DNA from: Bacteroidales bacterium UBA4363
GTDB lineage: Bacteria > Bacteroidota > Bacteroidia > Bacteroidales > Paludibacteraceae
Assembly: GCA_002393965.1 (NCBI GenBank)
Contig: DGSL01000001.1
Span: forward strand, 1-64,000
Length of the DNA: 64,000 bases
Direction of reading: 5' to 3'
Positions 17,523 to 26,685 of the stretch are shown one piece after another; the stretch's first letter is position 1, and every line of letters starts with the position of its first letter. A program made the translations under genes and the position numbers. A model generated the notes under the pieces. That model was not told where the DNA came from. It saw nothing but the letters and a program-made list of their open reading frames with translations, and ran no database searches.

Positions 17523-17919
17523 CGTTGGTATCGATTGGAAAATACTTTGCTAATTGTTTTCCGGTCTGTATGATGGCCATACATATGCCAAAACAATAGT
17601 TTTGTTTTGAGAATTCAGTGCGTATATTTCTATATATTTCGTTCCAAAATCCGTTAGGAACGCAATTGTTGATACCCTGATCTCCTATAACAGCAAATTG
17701 ATGGTCTTTAATAGAGATATAGAAAAGAACAGCATTCCTATTCTTTGTTCGATCCATTCCGAGTTTTTTAAATACCTCTATCCCGTGTTTTTCTAACTCG
17801 CCTTTACATGTTCTTTCAACTCGCAGTCTAATTTCGCCTGATGTCATAGATTCAGCTTGGCTGATGCTCCTCTCGATTTGGCGTTTTTCCTCTGGAGAGA
17901 AAAAAGATAAGGCATTCAT
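17479..17919 (-). CDS. Soluble TPM-domain protein
   Basis: 146 residues, essentially one TPM (TLP18.3/Psb32/MOLO-1) domain: MTSGEIRLRVE, NRNAVLFYISIKDHQFAVIG and FSKQNYCFGICMAIIQTGKQ. No signal peptide or membrane helix is visible, in contrast to the membrane-bound TPM protein encoded next. It lies 17 bases after lemA. Paralogous long and short TPM genes beside lemA are common in Bacteroidota. Confidence 0.78.
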   Translation of the reverse strand: MNALSFFSPEEKRQIERSISQAESMTSGEIRLRVERTCKGELEKHGIEVFKKLGMDRTKNRNAVLFYISIKDHQFAVIGDQGINNCVPNGFWNEIYRNIRTEFSKQNYCFGICMAIIQTGKQLAKYFPIDTNDVNELPNEISFEFE

Positions 17920-17936
17920 ATGCAGATTTCTTGATT

Positions 17937-18515
17937 TTAGTCGAAATTCACATTAGGTGTCTGTTCTTCTGCTTCCGTAGTTTCAAAGTATGCTTTTGTC
18001 TCGAACCCCATGAAGTTATACGGAATTTGCCGTATTTTAGTGTTGTAATTTTTGCAGGCGTTGTTGAAGTCCATTCTTGCCACAGCAATCCTATTTTCGG
18101 TTCCCTCGAGTTGTGCTTGAAGATCCTGAAAGTTTTGATTTGCTTTCAAATCAGGATAGTTCTCTTGAATAGCCAAGAGTTTCCCGAGTGCTGCACTGAG
18201 TTCTCCTTGGGCAGCTTGGTATTCCTTTAATTTTTCTGGAGTAAGGTTTTGAGGATCAACAGTAATCTGAGTTGATTTTGCACGGGCAGAAATGACGCTT
18301 TCCAAAGTGCTTTTTTCGTGTTTTGCATATCCCTTTACGGTGTTGACCAGATTGGGGATAAGGTCTGCTCTTCGTTTGTATTGATTCTCAACTTGAGCCC
18401 ATTGAGCCGTTGTATTTTCCTCTAGTTGTACAACAGAGTTATAAGCCTTGATTCCCCAGATAACAACCAGTAGGATGACCAATGCAACAGAAATGAGTGT
18501 AATGTGTTTCTTCAT
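17937..18515 (-). CDS. lemA: LemA family protein
   Basis: 192 residues. N-terminal membrane anchor (LISVALVILLVVIWGI) and the family motif VENQYKRRADLIPNLVNTVK, then VISARAKST and the conserved NFQDLQAQLEGTENRIAVAR. The C-terminus has IRQIPYNFMGFETKAYFE. LemA proteins are helical, membrane-anchored and of unknown biochemical role. A -7-like box on the minus strand (TATATTTG) at 18537-18544 suggests transcription of lemA and the two TPM genes begins here. Confidence 0.9.
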   Translation of the reverse strand: MKKHITLISVALVILLVVIWGIKAYNSVVQLEENTTAQWAQVENQYKRRADLIPNLVNTVKGYAKHEKSTLESVISARAKSTQITVDPQNLTPEKLKEYQAAQGELSAALGKLLAIQENYPDLKANQNFQDLQAQLEGTENRIAVARMDFNNACKNYNTKIRQIPYNFMGFETKAYFETTEAEEQTPNVNFD

Positions 18516-18599
18516 GATAATTTATTTGATTTATGACAAATATACTAAAACTTTCCTTTTTGTTGGTCGTTTCATTTTGTTTCGCCATGTAGGTAAAAG

Positions 18600-18637
18600 A
18601 AAAAAGGAAGGTCTCTGAAAGAAGCCTTCCTTTTTTT
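18600..18637 (-). terminator. Terminator of the acyl-CoA carboxylase operon
   Basis: A 12-bp stem (AAAAAAGGAAGG at 18600-18611 with CCTTCCTTTTTT at 18625-18636), lying 17 bases after the stop of the carboxyltransferase gene. On the minus strand it ends in a T-run. Confidence 0.8.
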
Positions 18638-18653
18638 GTGCGCTTTAATTTTT

Positions 18654-20183
18654 TTATAATGGAATATTTCCGTGTTTCTTCGCAGGATTTGAACGGATTT
18701 TTGTCTGTGCCATATCCAAAGCTTGAATAAGTTTTACACGGGTCTGTTGTGGAAGGATTACTTCATCTATATAGCCCAATTCGGCTGCTCTGTACGGATT
18801 AGAGAATTTTTCTGCGTATTCCTCTTTTGCTTTTGCCTTTTCGTCGTCTGAAGCCTTGTGATACAGGATGTTTACAGCACCGTCAGCACCCATAACTGCA
18901 ATTTCAGCAGTAGGGTAGGCGAAGTTGATGTCTGCTCCTGTATGTTTTGAACTCATGACAATATAAGCACCGCCATAGGCTTTACGTGTGATGATTGTTA
19001 TTTTCGGTACGGTCGCTTCAACAAAAGCATATACAATCTTTGCACCATGTCGGATAATGCCGTTGTGTTCTTGTATAGTACCAGGAAGGAATCCAGGAAC
19101 ATCCTCAAAGGTAATCAGAGGAATATTAAAACAATCGCAGAATCGGATGAACCTCGCAGCTTTGTCAGAAGCGTCAATGTCAAGAACACCGGCTTGATAT
19201 GCAGGTTGATTTGCCACTACTCCGATGGTTTTTCCGTCTAAATGTGCAAATCCAATAACAATGTTAGGAGCAAATCCAGCCATTACTTCGAAGAAGTATC
19301 CGTCATCCACGACTCCTTCAATAATCTGTTTAATGTCGTATGGTTTGTTCGGGTCTTCTGGAATGATTGTATTCAAGCTTTCATTCTCTTCGTTTGTTGA
19401 ATCAGTCGGTACGATAGGAGCATCTTCCAGATTGTTAGAAGGAAGGAAAGATAGTAATTCTCTAACCATCATCAGTGTCTCTTCCTCTGTATCGCCCATA
19501 AAATGCGCTACTCCCGATTTTGATGTATGAGTTTGTGCGCCTCCCAGGTCTTCCTTGCTCACCACTTCATTTGTCACGGTCTTTACAACATCCGGACCTG
19601 TTACGAACATATGTGATTTTTCTTTCACCATGAAGATGAAATCGGTCAAAGCAGGAGAATAGCATGCACCTCCAGCACAAGGTCCCATGATTACAGAAAT
19701 TTGAGGGATAACACCCGAAGCAATTGTGTTTTGGTAGAAGATGTCCCCATATCCAGCCAGAGAAGCAACTCCTTCTTGAATACGTGCACCTCCGGAGTCG
19801 TTGATGGCAATGATTGGAGCTCCCATCTTCAGAGCCATACGCTGTATCTTGGTGATTTTGTCTGCAGCAGAACGTCCCAAAGACCCTCCATATACTGTAA
19901 AATCGTAGGAATATACAAAAATTGTGCGACCAGCAATCTTACCATATCCTGCAACAATGCCATCTCCAAGGATATGTTTTTTTTCCATTCCGAAGTTAGA
20001 GCATCGGTGAGTGACAAATTTATCAATCTCGACAAATGTGTTTGGATCCAGCAATGTGTTAATACGTTCACGAGCTGTCATTTTGCCTTGTTCGTGCTGG
20101 CGGTCGATTCTTTCTTGTCCTCCGCCTAAGTCAGCGGTTTTATTCAATTCTACTAAATGCTCTTGCGCTTTGTTCAGTGCCAT
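18654..20183 (-). CDS. Acyl-CoA carboxylase carboxyltransferase (propionyl-CoA carboxylase beta-like)
   Basis: 509 residues. Crotonase-fold carboxyltransferase with GGGQERIDRQHEQGKMTARE at the N-terminus, NDSGGARIQEGV (oxyanion-hole glycines), GPCAGGACYSPALTDF and GFLPGTIQEHNGIIRHGAK. The final gene of a three-gene operon with a biotin carrier and a biotin carboxylase. In Bacteroidales such enzymes interconvert propionyl-CoA and methylmalonyl-CoA on the succinate-propionate route, either as carboxylase or as the alpha subunit of methylmalonyl-CoA decarboxylase. The presence of a dedicated biotin carboxylase favours carboxylation. Confidence 0.9.
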   Translation of the reverse strand: MALNKAQEHLVELNKTADLGGGQERIDRQHEQGKMTARERINTLLDPNTFVEIDKFVTHRCSNFGMEKKHILGDGIVAGYGKIAGRTIFVYSYDFTVYGGSLGRSAADKITKIQRMALKMGAPIIAINDSGGARIQEGVASLAGYGDIFYQNTIASGVIPQISVIMGPCAGGACYSPALTDFIFMVKEKSHMFVTGPDVVKTVTNEVVSKEDLGGAQTHTSKSGVAHFMGDTEEETLMMVRELLSFLPSNNLEDAPIVPTDSTNEENESLNTIIPEDPNKPYDIKQIIEGVVDDGYFFEVMAGFAPNIVIGFAHLDGKTIGVVANQPAYQAGVLDIDASDKAARFIRFCDCFNIPLITFEDVPGFLPGTIQEHNGIIRHGAKIVYAFVEATVPKITIITRKAYGGAYIVMSSKHTGADINFAYPTAEIAVMGADGAVNILYHKASDDEKAKAKEEYAEKFSNPYRAAELGYIDEVILPQQTRVKLIQALDMAQTKIRSNPAKKHGNIPL

Positions 20184-20264
20184 ATTCTATTTAGTGTGTT
20201 TGATTTTTATCTTTTCCAAAATTTGCGGTTATCGTGTATTATTCAGGTTGTTTGGCTGATTATT

Positions 20265-20762
20265 TTACTCCAAAGTGACAAGAGTTTGGTTTCCGTCAAT
20301 TGTGTCACCTTCCGCAATTAGAATATCTTTGATTTTGCAGTCTCTTTTTACCTTGTATTCGCTCTGCATTTTCATGGCTTCCACAACAACAACAGCGTCT
20401 CCGGCATGCATTTCCTGACCTTTTTCAACAAGTACTTTCACGATTTTTCCTGGCATAGGGGAGAAGATTCGGTCTTGTTGTTCATCCACATCTTCTTTTT
20501 TTCTATTCCGTAGGTATTTTGCTTGAGAATCAACTATTTCAACAGGGAATGAGTGAAACTGGGTGTTGACAATGTAGGATTTGTCTTTGCGTTTGTACTC
20601 TGCGTTATAAGATTTGCTATTATGGAGAATTGAGCAAACACCTGCTTCCGGCATAACAACATCCAGATTATATTCTTTGTCATCAATGCGAATAACCACA
20701 TTGTTGCCATCCTTGCTAATCAATTCTACGTTGGCAATTCGCCCTCCGATATGTACTTCCAT
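20265..20762 (-). CDS. Biotin carboxyl carrier protein
   Basis: 165 residues. The C-terminal biotinyl domain has the biotin-attachment motif VEAMKMQSEYKV, lysine near residue 131, preceded by SPMPGKIVKVLVEKGQEMHA. The N-terminal 90 residues form a linker/BT-like domain that docks to partner subunits. It is between the biotin carboxylase (33 bases away) and carboxyltransferase genes and should carry CO2-biotin between them. The size is larger than the AccB of fatty-acid synthesis, consistent with an acyl-CoA carboxylase of the propionyl type. Confidence 0.9.
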   Translation of the reverse strand: MEVHIGGRIANVELISKDGNNVVIRIDDKEYNLDVVMPEAGVCSILHNSKSYNAEYKRKDKSYIVNTQFHSFPVEIVDSQAKYLRNRKKEDVDEQQDRIFSPMPGKIVKVLVEKGQEMHAGDAVVVVEAMKMQSEYKVKRDCKIKDILIAEGDTIDGNQTLVTLE

Positions 20763-20795
20763 TTCTTCTGTACTTTGTGTATAGCTTATTGTAAA

Positions 20796-22307
20796 TTAGA
20801 TACGCAGCATAGCATTGCGTTTGCCGAATTCCCTCCATTTTGAGATTACGCGGTTGTCTGTTGTCTTGGTTGCGTTTTCTTCAAGGTTGAGAATATAGTC
20901 CATATAAGCAGCAATGATGGCGATATCTTCCGTTTCATCTTGGGAACCTTCGTAGTGTTCGTCAAGCAGAAATTCAGAATTCTTCTCAATAAATCCAGTA
21001 TCGTATTTTCCACGCAGGAAGTCAGATGCATCCATGATGCGTCGAAGATAGTTGATGTTGGTCTTGATACCTGTTATTTTATATTCAAACAATACGCGTC
21101 TCATACGTTTGATAGCGTATGCACGCGTTGTTGCCCATACAATCAGTTTACCAATCATTGGGTCGTAGAATATAGGAATTTCGTAACCTTCATATACATA
21201 GTTGTCTACTCTAGTACCAATGCCCAGAGGTTCTGTCAATTGTTGAATGATACCAGGAGACGGCATGAAATTATTTTCCGTATCTTCAGCGCAAATACGA
21301 CATTCGATAGCATGTCCTCTTTGAACAATATCCTCTTGATGTAGGCGAAGAGGCAAGTTGTTTGCTACGTTGATTTGTTCCTTCACTAAGTCGATTCTCA
21401 GAACCTCTTCTGTGATAGGATGTTCTACTTGTAGACGGGTATTCATCTCCAAGAAGTAGTAATTCTTGTTATCGTCCACCAAAAATTCAATGGTTCCAGC
21501 TCCTGAGTAGTTGACAGCTTTGGCAGCCATAATGGCTTTTTCTCCCATATCTTTACGCAGGTCAGCTGTCATCATTGGTGATGGAGATTCCTCGACAATT
21601 TTTTGGTGGCGACGTTGTACTGAGCATTCGCGTTCACATAAGTGAATTACATTACCGAAGTTGTCACCTAGTATTTGGAATTCGATATGGTGTGGATTTT
21701 CAATGTATTTCTCAATGTATAGTGTTCCATTGGCAAAAGACGAGAGGGCTTCTGATTTAGCTGTGTTGTATGCTTCTTCGATTTCTTCATCTTTGCGAAT
21801 CACGCGCATACCTTTGCCTCCACCACCAGCCGAAGCTTTGACAATCACAGGATAACCTATTTCCTTAATTACTTTTTTCGCTTCTTCTAAAGAGAGATCG
21901 TGTTGTACGCCAGGCACTACTGGAACTCCGGCTTCAATCATGGTTTTACGGGCTGTGATTTTGTCACCCATCATTTCCATTGCTTCCGGTGATGGTCCAA
22001 TCCATATAATACCTTCTTTTGCACATCGACGGGCAAAATCTGAGGATTCAGAAAGGAAACCATATCCCGGATGTATGGCATCCGCACCTGTCTGTTTTGC
22101 TGCTGCTATCAAGTTATCAATAACGAGATACGAGTCTTTTGATGGGGCTGGACCAATGCAGATTGCTTCATCAGCGTATAATACATGACGTGAAGTACGG
22201 TCGGCTTCTGAATAAACGGCAACTGTGGCGATATTCATTTCTTTGCATGAGCGCATCACACGTACAGCTATCTCTCCTCGGTTAGCAATAAGTATTTTCT
22301 TTATCAT
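20796..22307 (-). CDS. accC: Biotin carboxylase subunit
   Basis: 503 residues. Starts MIKKILIANRGEIAVRVMRS, the canonical biotin carboxylase N-terminus. The ATP-grasp glycine-rich loop KASAGGGGKGMRVI, the HIEFQILGD block, and NTRLQVEHPITEEV are present. It carboxylates the biotin of the adjacent carrier protein using ATP and bicarbonate. A 50-residue C-terminal extension (ENATKTTDNRVISKWREFGK) beyond the 450-residue AccC is seen in propionyl/pyruvate-type enzymes. First gene of the operon. Confidence 0.92.
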   Translation of the reverse strand: MIKKILIANRGEIAVRVMRSCKEMNIATVAVYSEADRTSRHVLYADEAICIGPAPSKDSYLVIDNLIAAAKQTGADAIHPGYGFLSESSDFARRCAKEGIIWIGPSPEAMEMMGDKITARKTMIEAGVPVVPGVQHDLSLEEAKKVIKEIGYPVIVKASAGGGGKGMRVIRKDEEIEEAYNTAKSEALSSFANGTLYIEKYIENPHHIEFQILGDNFGNVIHLCERECSVQRRHQKIVEESPSPMMTADLRKDMGEKAIMAAKAVNYSGAGTIEFLVDDNKNYYFLEMNTRLQVEHPITEEVLRIDLVKEQINVANNLPLRLHQEDIVQRGHAIECRICAEDTENNFMPSPGIIQQLTEPLGIGTRVDNYVYEGYEIPIFYDPMIGKLIVWATTRAYAIKRMRRVLFEYKITGIKTNINYLRRIMDASDFLRGKYDTGFIEKNSEFLLDEHYEGSQDETEDIAIIAAYMDYILNLEENATKTTDNRVISKWREFGKRNAMLRI

Positions 22308-22398
22308 AGAAAAACGCTTGTATCTTAGGTTATTTTTCAGAATAAAAGTCCGAATAAATTATCGGCCAATCAGTGGAGAGCAATGCAAAAAATTTGTG

Positions 22399-22406
22399 CA
22401 AAAATA
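22399..22406 (-). promoter_or_regulatory. -7 box upstream of the acyl-CoA carboxylase operon
   Basis: TATTTTTG on the minus strand, 92 bases before accC. A TTTG at the expected distance is not present, so this is a half-match to the Bacteroidota promoter consensus. Confidence 0.4.
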
Positions 22407-22486
22407 GGGAATCTTATTTAGAATACCTAACCCATTCTCGAGGCACAATTCATTTGCTTTAATTTGTGCAATAATTTAGGATTTGT

Positions 22487-24148
22487 TTAGACAATAATGA
22501 ATACCAGTACCTGTGCAACGACGATTCTCAGGAACATGGAGAGGGGATAGACTGTGGCATAGGCAGAAGACTGAGCGGGTGTAGGAGCAAGAGAATTTGC
22601 AAATTCGAGAATAGGAGGGTCGGTTGAAGCTCCTGCAATGAGTCCGCAAATTTTCAAGTAATTTACTTTCATGAAATATGCTGTCAGAGCGACGATGAAC
22701 ATAGGTATAAATGTAATCATTGCACCGTAAATCATCCATACCCAGCCTCCGCCGTCCACCAAAGTATGAACGAAGTTACCGCCAGCAAGAAGTCCGACAG
22801 CGGAGAGAAATAGAACGATACCAAATTCTCTGAGCATCAAATTGGCACCATAGGTCATATAGAAGTTCAGTTTTCCGATGCGACCTTTGTGTCCTAAGAT
22901 AAGAGCAATTAGCAGAGGGCCACCTGCAATACCCAATTTTGCTGGAACAGGCATGCCTGGTATGGCAATAGGTATTGACCCTACGATGATTCCTAAAAAT
23001 ATGCCGATGAACATAGGTACGATATTCGGGATCGACAATTCTCGGATAGAGTTTCCTAATTCGTTTTTAACATCTTCCAATACTTTTGTTTCTCCGATGA
23101 TTTTTACGGTATCGCCCAATTCAAGAGTTGTATGGCTTGTTGGAAGGATTTCCATTCCTGACCGATAGATGCGAGTGATACTGGCCTCGTAGCGGCGGAA
23201 AATACCAATTTGTTTAATCGTTTTTCCTGCCATTTTACGGTTTGTAACCAGTACGTTGATCAGATCCATTGATCCGCTGATATTTCGTCGTTCACGGATT
23301 GTCACTTCGCCTAACTTGATACGCAGGTTTTCCAGACTTTTTTGTTCCGATACTCCATAAATAACGTCACCTTCCTGAATTTTTATGTCGCCAGTTGCGA
23401 GCAGATAATTTCCGTTGCGGTAAATGCGTGAGACTGCAAGTTCTGCGTCCACTGCATTTTTGATATATGCGATGTCTTTTCCGAAAATGTTCGGGTTCAT
23501 TACTGTTATTTCCACTGATTCCAGTTTTGAGTCGGTTGTCCCAATGGATTCGAGATAAGATTTTTCCTCTTCTTTAATATTAATACGGAAAAGTAAACGT
23601 ATCAGCACGATGATCAAAAGTAATCCGATTACGCCAAACGGATAGGCTATGGCGTAGCCAGCACCCAACATATCGGTGGGAAGTCCCTGGTCTTTAATAA
23701 TTTCAGTGGCAGCACCCAGACCTGGTGTGTTGGTTACGGCGCCGCACATCACACCAGTCAAGATGTCAGGCTTAATGTTTGTATTGTAGGATATTAAGAT
23801 TGTAACCAAGAGACCCATCAGAATTCCACCGACAGCAATAAGATTAAGTTTGAGTCCATCTTTCCGAAACGAAGAAAGGAATCTAGGACCTGTTTCGATT
23901 CCAATTGAATAGACAAACAGAATGAGTCCGAAGTCACGTACAAAATTCAATATCGTTGTTTGAGATTCATCAGTTGGAAATCCGATGTGTCCGAATAGGA
24001 TGCCGAAAAACAGTACTCCAGCGATACCGAATTTGATATGTCCAAATTTCAGATGTCCGAATAGAATCCCGAATACAACGGTCAATGTGATAAAAAGGAA
24101 AGTTGTGATGGCATGAGGGGTTGTAAACAAATCAATCAGAAATTCCAT
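22487..24148 (-). CDS. AspT/YidE/YbjL-type transporter with TrkA-C domains
   Basis: 553 residues. Two blocks of about five membrane helices (residues 1-190 and 360-553) flank two cytosolic TrkA-C domains (residues about 205-355; ESVEITVMNPNIFGKDIAYI and LGDTVKIIGETKVLEDVKNE). The duplicated motif appears as GVMCGAVTNTPGLGAATEI and GASTDPPILEFANSLAPTPA. AspT is an aspartate-alanine antiporter, and Bacteroidota carry several uncharacterised relatives. The substrate here is unknown; TrkA-C domains suggest control by a small ligand or nucleotide. Preceded by a full-consensus promoter. Confidence 0.85.
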   Translation of the reverse strand: MEFLIDLFTTPHAITTFLFITLTVVFGILFGHLKFGHIKFGIAGVLFFGILFGHIGFPTDESQTTILNFVRDFGLILFVYSIGIETGPRFLSSFRKDGLKLNLIAVGGILMGLLVTILISYNTNIKPDILTGVMCGAVTNTPGLGAATEIIKDQGLPTDMLGAGYAIAYPFGVIGLLLIIVLIRLLFRINIKEEEKSYLESIGTTDSKLESVEITVMNPNIFGKDIAYIKNAVDAELAVSRIYRNGNYLLATGDIKIQEGDVIYGVSEQKSLENLRIKLGEVTIRERRNISGSMDLINVLVTNRKMAGKTIKQIGIFRRYEASITRIYRSGMEILPTSHTTLELGDTVKIIGETKVLEDVKNELGNSIRELSIPNIVPMFIGIFLGIIVGSIPIAIPGMPVPAKLGIAGGPLLIALILGHKGRIGKLNFYMTYGANLMLREFGIVLFLSAVGLLAGGNFVHTLVDGGGWVWMIYGAMITFIPMFIVALTAYFMKVNYLKICGLIAGASTDPPILEFANSLAPTPAQSSAYATVYPLSMFLRIVVAQVLVFIIV

Positions 24149-24516
24149 ATATTGATTATATGTGTTTATTTGTTTTGTGATGGACTATTAAAATCGTGCA
24201 AAGGTACTTTAAAAGACATTAAGAACAAATTATTCAATTGTTAGTTTTCAACAAACGGATTATCATTATTTTTTACATAATCTACAGGCTGGTAAATAAA
24301 TTTTTTGAAGAAGCTATTTATAACTGAAAGAGTTAAAATTGTCTTAGTGGATCATTTTATTGTCTGATATTCATTTGTTAAAAGTATGCTTTAAGTATTA
24401 GCGATTCACCTATGAAAAATGATTATTTTTGTAGAAGAATCTTCTGAACGGATGTTTCTATATAACGAAACGGATATGATGATTTAGTTGGTGAAAAATT
24501 TTTTCGGGTATAGAGA
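24149..24516. other. Divergent intergenic region between the transporter and yigZ
   Basis: 368 bases, AT-rich. It holds the minus-strand transporter promoter (24199-24229) and a plus-strand -7 box, TATTTTTG at 24424-24431, that could serve yigZ. No open reading frame or RNA structure is evident in the remaining sequence. Confidence 0.5.
24199..24229 (-). promoter_or_regulatory. Bacteroides-type promoter of the AspT-like transporter
   Basis: On the minus strand TTTG (24226-24229) and TACCTTTG (24199-24206) are separated by exactly 19 bases, a full consensus match, about 50 bases before the start codon. Confidence 0.7.
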
Positions 24517-25131
24517 ATGGAAATGGCGAAGGATATATATAAGACTATTCAGGCATCTTCTGAAGGTGTCTATAAAGAAAAGGGCAGCAAGTTTCTGTCT
24601 TTTCTTCATCCGGTAGCCAATGAAGAAGAGGTGCGGAATTATATAGAGCAATATCGGCGAAAGTTTCATGATGCCAGACATGTGTGCTATGCCTGGGTTA
24701 TAGGGAAGCAGAAACCTTATGTAACTCGAAGTAATGATGATGGAGAACCTACTGGTACGGCAGGCAAGCCGATGCTATCTCAGTTAACGTCTGCCGGTTT
24801 AACCAATGTATTAGTTATTGTGGTTCGTTACTTTGGCGGTGTTCTTTTAGGAACAGGAGGGCTTGTTATTGCTTATCGAACGGCGGTGGCAAATGCTTTA
24901 GCTGAGAGTGTTATTGTTCAGTGTACCATAGACCGAACTATACGTATTACATTTGACTATCCATTGATGGGGGAGGTGATGCGGATCATAAAGGAAGAAA
25001 AATTAAAAATTGAGCATCAGGACATGGGACTAAACTGTCATTTAACACTCTCTTATCGTCTTGCGATAGAAGAAAAGATTTTAGAACGCTTCCGCCTTCT
25101 ATTAAAAGTTCAAGTTGAACAGTGTAGTTAA
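24517..25131 (+). CDS. yigZ: YigZ/IMPACT family protein
   Basis: 204 residues (ATG 24517; an ATG at 24523 is equally possible). N-terminal UPF0029/IMPACT domain with EGVYKEKGSKFLSFLHPV, DARHVCYAWVIG, SNDDGEPTGTAGKPML and TNVLVIVVRYFGGVLLGTGG, all hallmark blocks. The C-terminal DUF1949 ferredoxin-like domain covers the last 70 residues. The family is widely conserved and linked to translation control in eukaryotes (IMPACT); the bacterial role is unclear. Confidence 0.92.
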   Translation: MEMAKDIYKTIQASSEGVYKEKGSKFLSFLHPVANEEEVRNYIEQYRRKFHDARHVCYAWVIGKQKPYVTRSNDDGEPTGTAGKPMLSQLTSAGLTNVLVIVVRYFGGVLLGTGGLVIAYRTAVANALAESVIVQCTIDRTIRITFDYPLMGEVMRIIKEEKLKIEHQDMGLNCHLTLSYRLAIEEKILERFRLLLKVQVEQCS

Positions 25132-25148
25132 TACGGTTTTATGTTTGT

Positions 25149-25853
25149 TTATTTTTTTGCTGTGTCCCATTGAAACAAAAACTCTGTCTGGTCTATTTTT
25201 ATTCGAACCATTGTCTGTCGAGCTTTTCTTCGTTCCATCATCATATAGCCAGAAATACCTTCTCCATTCCGTATCGTATTGCTTTTCAAGTATCCTTTAT
25301 CTTGAATATTTAGAGTTTTTCCCTGAGCAGCAGAATTAATAACAGAAGGCAGAGCGATGGAAGTAAATAGAGAAGTCATTGGTCCCAAGTGATAAGAAGT
25401 GCTGATTGAAGAGCCCCATGTACCGCCATAGTAGGTGATAGGTCCGACGCTTAGTCCGACAGAGAGCCATGATAAAGCCGTTCGTATTCTTTTTTTGCTT
25501 CTTATCTTTTTTTGCATTTCCTCAAAGGAGTAGATATCCACTGTTTTTACCTTTTTCCCGTCGTGAGTATATGCGTAGCCCTGAATACTATCTGGCAGAA
25601 AGTTTCGGTTGAATCCACTTTGGTTATCAACAACCAATGAAAGTTGATAGTAATCATCGCTTTCCTCCAGTTCGCTCAGGCAAGCAGCTACAACAATATT
25701 GTCACGAATCAAATACCCCCAATACCGTCCGTCCTGGTACTCTGTTGTGAATGATTCATCAGTCGGCATGTTGATAAAGCCTTGAGACGAGACAGAGGTA
25801 CTATATATTATGAAGTAGAAAAAAATCAGATAGAATAGGTGATTTGCTTTCAT
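25149..25853 (-). CDS. Secreted protein of unknown function
   Basis: 234 residues with a signal peptide (MKANHLFYLIFFYFIIYSTSVSSQ). The mature part has DGRYWGYLIRDNIVVAACLS, a basic segment KKIRSKKRIRTALSW followed by a hydrophobic glycine-rich stretch that may be a membrane helix, and a C-terminal basic/aromatic part ending EFLFQWDTAKK. No family recognised. It converges on yigZ with 17 bases between. Export is the only supported property. Confidence 0.6.
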   Translation of the reverse strand: MKANHLFYLIFFYFIIYSTSVSSQGFINMPTDESFTTEYQDGRYWGYLIRDNIVVAACLSELEESDDYYQLSLVVDNQSGFNRNFLPDSIQGYAYTHDGKKVKTVDIYSFEEMQKKIRSKKRIRTALSWLSVGLSVGPITYYGGTWGSSISTSYHLGPMTSLFTSIALPSVINSAAQGKTLNIQDKGYLKSNTIRNGEGISGYMMMERRKARQTMVRIKIDQTEFLFQWDTAKK

Positions 25854-25935
25854 GGTTATTCTTTGTTACTGATTTTGCAGAGCCAAAACAACTTTCCAGT
25901 AGAATCTTTTGCAGAGACGAGACCTACATGTCTTG

Positions 25936-26508
25936 TTATTTTTTCATCAAGTCTTTACCAGCATGCCATGCTTTTCCGACTTTCTTTCCCGTGACGTAGT
26001 AACCATGTTGGAATTGGTCGAAGATGAGAGCGTTTAATTTCTCAGGATCAATTTTCCCATTTTCAGAAAGAACCCTTTCTTCTGCTGCTACATTAACGAT
26101 TTGTCCTACAATACAGTACATGTGTTGTGTACTGACTACATCTGCTAATTCGCATTCCATTACTACAGGAAATTCGTTGATAATTGGTGCGTTCACATGT
26201 CGGCTCTTAACGGCAGTATAGCCGGTTCGTTCAAACTTGTCATTCATTTTATTACCCGAGGCAATGCCAAAGAAGTCTGCCACATCCATATGGTCCAGAT
26301 CAGCCAGACTGACGGAGAAAGCCTTACTTTTCAAGATATTCTGTGTTGTCTTGTGTTCTTCGTCAATGAACAGGGCTATTTTATCCATATCGCAAATCAT
26401 GCCCCAGGCAGCATTCATTACATTTACCTTTTCGTTTTCATCATAAGCAGCCACCATCAGAACTGGCATGGGATAGACAGCTTGTATTATTCCTAAATCT
26501 TTTTTCAT
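25936..26508 (-). CDS. Flavin reductase family protein (FMN-binding split barrel)
   Basis: 190 residues from ATG 26506-26508 (MKKDLGIIQAVYPMPVLMVA). The in-frame upstream residues are low-complexity and unlikely to be translated. The FMN-binding split-barrel pattern is visible: VMNAAWGMICDMDKIALFI, FSVSLADLDHMDVADFFG and ECELADVVSTQHMYCIVGQI. Such proteins bind FMN and reduce flavins or small substrates with NAD(P)H. Monocistronic. A 13-T tract lies in the leader just upstream. Confidence 0.85.
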   Translation of the reverse strand: MKKDLGIIQAVYPMPVLMVAAYDENEKVNVMNAAWGMICDMDKIALFIDEEHKTTQNILKSKAFSVSLADLDHMDVADFFGIASGNKMNDKFERTGYTAVKSRHVNAPIINEFPVVMECELADVVSTQHMYCIVGQIVNVAAEERVLSENGKIDPEKLNALIFDQFQHGYYVTGKKVGKAWHAGKDLMKK

Positions 26509-26519
26509 ATGAATAAATG

Positions 26520-26532
26520 TTTTTTTTTTTTT
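26520..26532. repeat. 13-base homopolymeric T tract in a 5' leader
   Basis: Thirteen consecutive T (A on the coding strand) 12 bases before the flavin reductase start and just after a possible -7 box. Long homopolymers in leaders can change length by slippage and alter expression. Confidence 0.8.
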
Positions 26533-26615
26533 GCTATAAAGGTAATAGAAAAACTTTTTCATAAAGAGAATAATTGCTTTATTTCCTAATGAGAAAGCCA
26601 ATGTGAAAATGAGAA

Positions 26616-26658
26616 AAAAAGCGGTAATGCATGTTCTATTGGTGCACTACCGCTTTTT
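26616..26658 (-). terminator. Terminator of the OmpA-family gene
   Basis: Arms AAAAAGCGGTA (26616-26626) and TACCGCTTTTT (26648-26658) with additional TGCA pairs inside. On the minus strand it ends in a run of seven T, 28 bases after the ompA-like stop. Confidence 0.85.
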
Positions 26659-26685
26659 GATGTGGTGAATACCTTAAATGGTTGT

